Shown piece after piece: positions 57,507 through 64,000 of a DNA stretch of 64,000 nucleotides (position 1 is the stretch's first letter; every line of letters starts with the position of its first letter). The DNA is from Papilionanthe hookeriana x Papilionanthe teres (taxonomy: Eukaryota > Streptophyta > Magnoliopsida > Asparagales > Orchidaceae). The DNA lies in the NCBI GenBank assembly GCA_022702705.1, contig CM040421.1, positions 78,300,121 through 78,364,120 of the forward strand, given 5' to 3'. The position numbers were made by a program, and so were the translations under genes. Under the pieces are notes generated by a model. That model saw nothing but the letters and a program-made list of their open reading frames with translations, was not told the origin of the DNA and did no database searches.

Positions 57507-59900
57507 GGCATGGGCGAGGGCTTCCCAGGGGCAATCGGAGGCCGGGATCGGCTGCTCGGGGAGGAGAAGAAGAGCTCGGTGTCCACTAGGGTTGAGACGG
57601 CTCGGCAAGGGAGAATTTGAAATTTTTGCTCACATGGAGCTCTCGGCCATGGTGTTTTACAGCGGCCGTGGTGGGCGGCCGGCCGAGCATGGATCACCAT
57701 CCGACTCAGTGGGGTCAGAAGTTGAATTTGGTGAAGTCAATTGGAGTTTGACATGTGTAAAAATCTTGATTAAAATGGAATGAGGGAGAGTGTATTTTGG
57801 GCTTGGTTTGGTCAATCCATGGAAATAGGCTTGGTGCACCTCCCCAAGACCTGATTTTGAGCTGAGGGAATCATTTAGGTCAGCTTGGAAGGGGTGTTGA
57901 AGTCTCCATCTATGGTGAGGTTGCTAAGCATGGTTTAGAGTGTGACATGAGTATGGTTAAAAATGATTAATGAAAGATTAGGAAAGGGTCCCCTCTTCTT
58001 GCCATTAATGGCTTGATGAGGTGGAAAGTGGCTTCCATGGCTCCCATGTGACTGGTACATGGCTCAATGGCTCACATTTGGCTTGGAAAAAGCTTGGTCA
58101 ATTTCATAAAATGGGATCTTATGAATTTTGGCATTTTTGGTGGAAATTTTGATGAAGCTTTATTTGGAATTATTTAATCATTGGTTTAGAACTTAGGGAT
58201 GATTTTAATTGAATGGGTGATGTAGAGAAATGTCATGTGGGGTTTGGATGAATTTTGGGCCTTTGGATGTGGTGGAAGTGGGTTTTTTAGAATGGTTTAA
58301 GAAAGTGGGCCTTTAGGCTTGAAAATAAATTGGTGGATGGAAATTTTGTGAGGGATCATGCTAAATAAATGTTGCAATCAGTTTAGGTATGTTTCATGAG
58401 TGGTTTGGAGCAAGTGTGAAGTGATTTTGAATTGAATTGAGTTTAATGTGGGGTCTTTATTTAAAGGGGCCAAAGTGGGCCAAATGGGGCTAACTTAGGT
58501 TAAGGTTACGCTAAAGTTGGATTTGATGTAAAATTAATGTTGAGAAATGTTTGTGGCAGTGTTAAAAAGAGTTTTCAACTTTGGTTGGGCTTTGATTTTG
58601 GGATTTGGGCCCATTTGGGTTAGGTTTGGGCTTAGGTCAATTTAAGAGTTTTGGTTTTGGGTTAGGTTTGGGTGGGGTTTAGGTTTAAATTTGGGGCAAA
58701 TCAAGTTAGTGTTTTGTTTGTGGGGATGTTAGGAAGGTTTTAGAAAAGATTTGGGGCCAATTGGGATTGAGTTTGGGCTAGGTTTAGGTCATGGGCCAAA
58801 ATTGGTTTGGGCTAGGTTTAGGTCATGGGCCAAAATTGGGCCTTAGGCTTCAAATTGAAATTGGGCTCAAATGTCAATCACATTAGACTTGGATTTGGTC
58901 TAAATTGATATTAGGGATATTGAATTGAAGTTTAGAATTGAATTACACCAGAATTGAGGTCAATTGGGGTGGTTTGGTTTGACATTGGGTTCACTTGGGT
59001 TAAAAATGGGTCAAATTAGGGGGTTTTGGTAAAAGTGGGGTAAATTGGCAAAATTGGCCCATGTTGTAGTTGAAAAAAATGAAATTTGGAATATTTGGGA
59101 TTTTATGGAATTTTTTTGGGAATTTTTGGAATTTTTGGATTTTCGGGCTAAGAAGGGCATTTTGGTTATTTGGAGGGTATTGGGGGTACCTTTGGAATTT
59201 TTTGTATTTTTTGCTATGGATGATCAATTTGAGTGGGGGGAAATGTTTAGGACTGATTTTGAGGAATTTTGGGTAATTTAGGTGATTTTGCAAATTTTAG
59301 GTAGTTCCAAGGGCATTTGGTAGGTTTAGTGGGTTCGGGGCCCCGGGGGTCAAAAATTCAAATTTTGGGAAAATGAAGATTGATCAAATTTGAGTAGGAT
59401 GGAATCACTTTGGTTGAGCCATGAAGCCATATTAAGCTCATATAAGCCATGAGAGGACTCATTTGAGGCATTCACTATGTTGTTCCTAACCCTCTTAGCC
59501 AGGGGCTTAGGGGTTAAGGACCATCCATTTGAATTACCTACATGAGTCAGGAGGTCAAGTTGGGTGAGAGTGTGGTTTTAGGACTTGGAATGTGTGTCAG
59601 AGTGTAGTGTATGTGCAAGTAAACCCTCATCAGACCAGGCCACCCAGGGTATTCCTAAGGCCAAAAAGTCCTATAAGGAACTCATCCTTTAAACCTCCAC
59701 ATTTGATTTCAACCCTCTAGGTGATTAGAGGTCTACAATCAAACTTGTGGAGTTTGCAGGGAGTTAAGATGTAGTTTGAATTTCTAAATGGTGGGTTCCA
59801 CTTCTATTCTTCTAAGATTAGTCAAAGGAAAAGCCTAAGGCTAGATCCTAAGTACTAAGGAGAGAGAAGAGAAGAGACCTCATCAAAAATGAGGTCAACA

Positions 59901-59905
59901 AGGTG
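59901..59905. repeat. Target-site duplication AGGTG, right copy (LTR-B)
   Basis: Identical to 52394-52398. Confidence 0.92.
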
Positions 59906-60500
59906 TTAAAGCGCTGTCAGGAAAAGAATTTAGTTCTGAATTGGGAGAAGTATCAATTTATGGTCACAGAAGGAATTGTACTGGGTCATAAAATTTCTAA
60001 AAATAGGATGTAATTTGACCAAGAAAAATTCAAATTATTGCTGGATTACAACCCCCAACTTTTGTCACTAGTATAAAAAGTTTTCTTGGACATGCTAGAT
60101 TTTATAGAAGATATGTTAAAGATTTTTCCAAGATTACTAAACCTTTATGCCATCTTTTAGAAAAAGATATAAAATTTGAATTTGATAAAAATTGCATAAA
60201 TGCATTTAATTTATTGAAATAAAAGTTAATCACAGCACCAATCATTGTTGCACCTAATTGGGAAAAACCATTTGAGTTAATGTGTGATGTGAGTGATTAT
60301 GCTATTAGGGCAGCTTTAGGACAAATATATGAAAAGATGTTTAAAGTTATATATTATGTCACTAAAACTCTTAATGAAACTCAAATTAACTACACTACTA
60401 CTGAAAAAGAGCTATTAGCTATAGTATATGCTTTTGACAAATTTTGATCATATTTACTTGGGAAGGTATAGTGCATACAGATCACTCTGCTATTAAATAT
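59906..60500 (+). pseudogene. RT: Athila-2 reverse transcriptase C-terminal part and RNase H
   Basis: It continues the RT thumb (Asn-Leu-Val-Leu-Asn-Trp-Glu-Lys near 59930, Gly-His-Lys-Ile-Ser near 59985). The connection follows (Phe-Leu-Gly-His-Ala-Arg-Phe-Tyr near 60083), then RNase H with Cys-Asp-Val-Ser-Asp-Tyr (about 60283) and Thr-Thr-Glu-Lys-Glu (about 60400). Stops near 60011, 60222 and 60447 and a frameshift near 60465 break it. LTR-C cuts it after the His-Thr-Asp-His-type motif. Confidence 0.83.
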
Positions 60501-63500
60501 TGTTGACCTCATTTTTGATGAGGTCTTTTCTCTTCTCTCTCCTTAGTACTTAGGATCTAGCCTTAGGCTTTCCCTTTGACTATCTTAGAGGACTAGAAAT
60601 GGAACCCACCACTTAGAAATTCAAACACCTCTTAACTCCCTGCAAACCCCATAAGTTTAATTGTAAACCCCTAAGTTACTTGGAGGGTTAAGATCAAATG
60701 TGGAGGTTTAAAGGATGAGCTCCCTATAGGACTCTTTGGCCTTAGGACTACCCTGGGTGGCCTGGTCTGGTGAGGGTTGACATGCACACATTACACTTTC
60801 ACACACATTCCAAATCCTAAAACCATTCATACTTTTCTTGACTTCCTGACTCATGTAGGTAATTCATATGGATGGACCTTAACCCCTAGGCCCTTGGCTA
60901 AGAAGGTTAGGAACAACATAGTGAATGCCTCAGATGAGTCCTCTCATGGCTCTTGTGGGCTTGATATGGCTTCATGGCTCAACCAAAGTGATTCCATTCT
61001 ACTCAAACTTGATCAATCTTCATTTTTTCAAAATTTCAATTTTTGATCCCCGGGGCCCTACACCCACCAAACCTACCAAATGTCCTTGAAGCTACCTTAA
61101 ATTTGCAAAATCACTTAAATTACCCAAAATTCCTCAAAACCAATCCTAAACATTTCCCACCACTCAAATTGATCACCCATAGCCAAATATACCAAAATTT
61201 TCAAAAATACCCCCCAATACCCTCCAAATACCCAAAATGCCCTTTTTAACCAAAAAATCCATAAATTCCAAAAATTCCCAGAAAAATTCAGAAAATCCCA
61301 AATAATCCTAATTTCATTTTGTTCAACTACACCATAGGCCAATTTTATCAATTTAACCCACTTTTACCAAAACCTCCAATTTGGCCCATTTTTAACCCAA
61401 GTGGACCCAATGTCAAACCAAATCTACCCAATTGACCTCAACTTTGACCCAATTCAATTCTAAACTTCAATTCAATATCCCTAATATCAATTTAGACCAA
61501 ATACAAGCCCAATTTAATTGACATTTGGATCCAATTTCAATTTGAAGCCTAAGGCCCAATTTTGGCCTATGACCTAAACCTAGCCCAAACCAACCCAATT
61601 CAACCCCAATTGGCCCAAAGCTTTTCTAAAACCTTCCTAATATCCCTAAAAACAAAACACTAACAAGAGTTACCCCAAATTTGAACCCAAACTCCACCCA
61701 AACCTAACCCAAAACCAAAATCTCCATTTTTGGCCTAAACCCACCATAAACCCAAATGGGCCCAAATCACAAAATCAAAGCCCAACCAAAGTTGAAAACT
61801 CTTTGTGACACTCCCATAAACCTTTTGCAACATTAATTTTACATCAAATCCAACTTTAGCCCAACCTCAACCCACGTTAGCCCAATTTGACCCACTTTGG
61901 CCCCATTACCAAAAAAGCCCAAATTAAATCCAATTCCACTCTAAATGATACCAAATCTTTTTTAAAATGTTCATGACACATCCCTAAACTAAACCCAACA
62001 TTTATTTGTCCCAATACCTTACCAAGTTTTAAACCAAAAGTTCATTTCAACTTCTAAAAGCCCACTCCCTTAAAGCATTTAAAAGCTTATTCCAAAACAA
62101 ATTCAAAAAGCACAAAAACCCATTCCAAAGCCCACATGAAATTTCCCCTCATCACCCCTTTGATTTAAATCACTCCCTAATTTCCAAATTAATCATCAAA
62201 TTTTCCTCAATTAAGCCTCATGCCTATTTCCCCCTAAATCCATCAAAAATCAAAAAATCCATTTTCATGAAATTGAGCCAAGCCATAGGCTAGCCATGAA
62301 GCCATTCTTAAGCCCCATGCAAGCCATGTGAGTGGTGTTCATGTGACCATACCATATTGGGAAAAAGGAGGGGGACCTTTAATGATTCCCTTAAGAGTGA
62401 TTAAACCTTTTCATGCTTCCCCTAAACCATGCTTAAGCTTAAATATGCCTAGATGGTGACTTCTCCCCACTAAGCTAGCTGACTTACCTGATTCTCGTCA
62501 GCCCAAATCAGACCTTGGTGGGTGCACCAAGCCCGTTTCCATCGGTTGACCAAACCAAGTCCAAAAGAGCCCCTTCCCCGTTCCATTTTGAATCAAGCTC
62601 TTTACACATGGCCAATCTCCATTGCTTGCACCAATTTCAAGCCCTGACCTCACTGACCATGAAGGTGACCCATGTTTGGCCGGCTAGCCACCACAGTCGC
62701 CGGAAAACACCATGGCCGAGAGCTTTATTTGGATTCAAAAATTCAAATTCACTTGGCTGAGCTGTCCCAACTCAATTGGACTCCACGTACTGTTCTACCC
62801 TTGCATAGAGCAACTGATCCCAAGCCCTAACTCCCCACGGAGGCCCTCCAGCCATGCCTATTTAAACCCACCACCTTCTCGGCCAAACAAGGTGATGAAC
62901 CAGAGCTTAACAAAACTCTTCCAAAATTGCTCCAGGACCTTCTCCTAACCTAGAGCTATTGATCCCCAGTGTCCCTTTGCCTTAATCCCCATTGACAGAG
63001 CTCAATTTCTTAGTCAAAAATCCACCCGAAAACCTGGACATCTCTTGAACCTCCACCAAAATCAAATTAAACTCACCCACACCTGCACAGGACCAAGAGA
63101 AGGAGTTCCTCAGTGGAAGACCCCTCACCAGGCTAGCCATTCTCTCTATCAGCCAAGCTTTGAAATCGGGCTTGATGGAAGTTGTACTTGGACAATTCGA
63201 CAGGGCCAGAGGCTTCATCCCCAGGATCCTCCAAATCCAACGAACGTGCCGAGCACGTTCAGTTAAGGCCTCACCTCCTGAACCAAGGTATGGACACTCC
63301 TCCTCCCTGAGAGTTTCCAGCGATTCTCCATTTCATTTGAGTTGATTTCAATGCATGTAAACCGTATGGATGTGTTCGTCTCCTCAAGACTAATCCAGAG
63401 AGCATAAGAACACGAAAATTCGTTGAGAAATGAGAGAGATCTAAGGGTTTTAGTGTGGACGGTCACGGGTGCACACCAGTCGTAGACGATGACCAGGAGT

Positions 63501-64000
63501 CGTCCAATCGCGCGCGTATCGAGTGGACGGTCCAGATTGTGCCGGATCGAAGGACGGTACGTGAACCGCGGGCCCCCGGAGGAGCTACCGAGGTTGAGTC
63601 AGTGCCGCGTGGATAAGTAGAAAAATATGGATTTTTTGATTTATTTAAATACCCAGAACTTAGAAAATCCATATCTTTGTGTAGAAAAATCACAAAAATA
63701 AACTAAAAATAACCTCTTGCTTAGTGAATAGAGGAGAATAATGTGGAAAAAGAATTGAGTTAATTTGATGAGTATTTTATTTTTAATTAATTATTTACTC
63801 ATTTCAGTATTTTAATTCTCCATTTACATAAACAATTCACCATGGCATGAGACCATAGGGCTTTTGAAGCATCTGCTCTTGGGAACATTCCCTGAATTTT
63901 TCAAGGTCAGAGGCTATCTCTATGGCAGGTTATATATTTTTCAAGTTTATGTCACTGTTTTTGGTATTTTAATTCCATTAATTGGCATATTACTTAGAAA
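60501..64000 (+). mobile_element. Third copy of the giant LTR (LTR-C), runs off right edge
   Basis: It starts TGTTGACCTCAT and follows LTR-A base for base in outline for the full 3.5 kb available: terminal hairpin (60505-60525), C/A-rich part, TATA-like box, GC-rich block (about 63440-63620) and the start of the AT-rich part. It interrupts Athila-2 RNase H. Whether it is a solo LTR or the 5' LTR of a whole element cannot be seen. Confidence 0.92.
62859..62866 (+). promoter_or_regulatory. Putative TATA box of LTR-C
   Basis: The word tatttaaa in the same ccagccatgcc...cccaccacc context as LTR-A. Confidence 0.5.

Larger units (their letters stand above)
52399..59900 (-). mobile_element. Solo LTR (LTR-B), 7502 bp, of the Tat-1 family
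   Basis: On the plus strand it starts TGTCAGCATATT and ends GAGGTCAACA. Along its length it is the reverse complement of LTR-A: the same start hairpin (59876-59896), TATA-like box (57499-57506), GC-rich block (about 56700-56930), AT-rich part (54480-55000) and end (52399-52760). It is flanked by a perfect AGGTG duplication and has no internal retroelement genes, so it is a solo LTR left by LTR-LTR recombination. Confidence 0.95.
48490..60500 (+). mobile_element. Athila-like element Athila-2, 5' half, split by LTR-B
   Basis: It runs from LTR sequence and a tRNA-Asp primer site through gag, pro and RT. It is interrupted at 52398 by LTR-B, resumes at 59901 with the rest of RT and RNase H, and is broken again at 60500 by LTR-C. 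Integrase and the 3' end must lie beyond the window. Many stops and frameshifts. Confidence 0.85.

Overview
The window is plant nuclear DNA, AT-rich, and made almost entirely of nested Ty3/gypsy-type LTR retrotransposons of two lineages, Tat/Ogre-like and Athila-like. I see no intact host gene, tRNA, rRNA or CRISPR. The tRNA-Asp primer sites, the Athila post-integrase env-like ORF, the second (archaeal-type) RNase H of the Tat lineage and the very long LTRs point to a seed plant, probably a large-genome angiosperm. The region looks like old, gene-free heterochromatin, because nearly every retroelement frame carries stops and frameshifts.

Layout, left to right. (1) 1-12117: the 3' part of a Tat-like element (Tat-1, + strand) with gag-pro remnants, no reverse transcriptase or integrase, a 98-bp tandem array in its 3' untranslated region, and a giant 7.3-kb LTR (LTR-A). 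(2) 12118-22731: about 9 kb of palindromic tandem repeats (72-76, 39 and 79 bp units), then sequence resembling the end of a Tat LTR and a primer-binding-like site. (3) 22732-48480: a second Tat-like element (Tat-2, + strand) with pre-gag, gag, pro, RT, RNase H, archaeal-type RNase H and integrase. Downstream of the integrase lies a decayed AlkB/ALKBH-type 2-oxoglutarate/Fe(II) oxygenase domain, then a 155-bp tandem array and the start of a 3' LTR. (4) 25921-38883: a structurally complete Athila-like element (Athila-1, - strand) inserted in Tat-2 gag, with two LTRs, primer site, polypurine tract, env-like ORF and a 5-bp target duplication ATAGT. (5) About 48490-60500: the 5' part of another Athila-like element (Athila-2, + strand) that interrupts the Tat-2 3' LTR. 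Its RT is split by a complete 7502-bp solo LTR (LTR-B, - strand, duplication AGGTG), and its RNase H is split by a third copy of the same giant LTR (LTR-C, + strand), which runs off the right edge.

Inferred order of insertion: Tat-2 is oldest; Athila-1, Athila-2 and probably Tat-1 landed in it; LTR-B and LTR-C landed in Athila-2. The most notable content is the RNA-demethylase-like (ALKBH) domain carried by a retrotransposon. Next is the palindromic satellite field, in which three repeat families keep one stem-loop design while their stem sequences differ.
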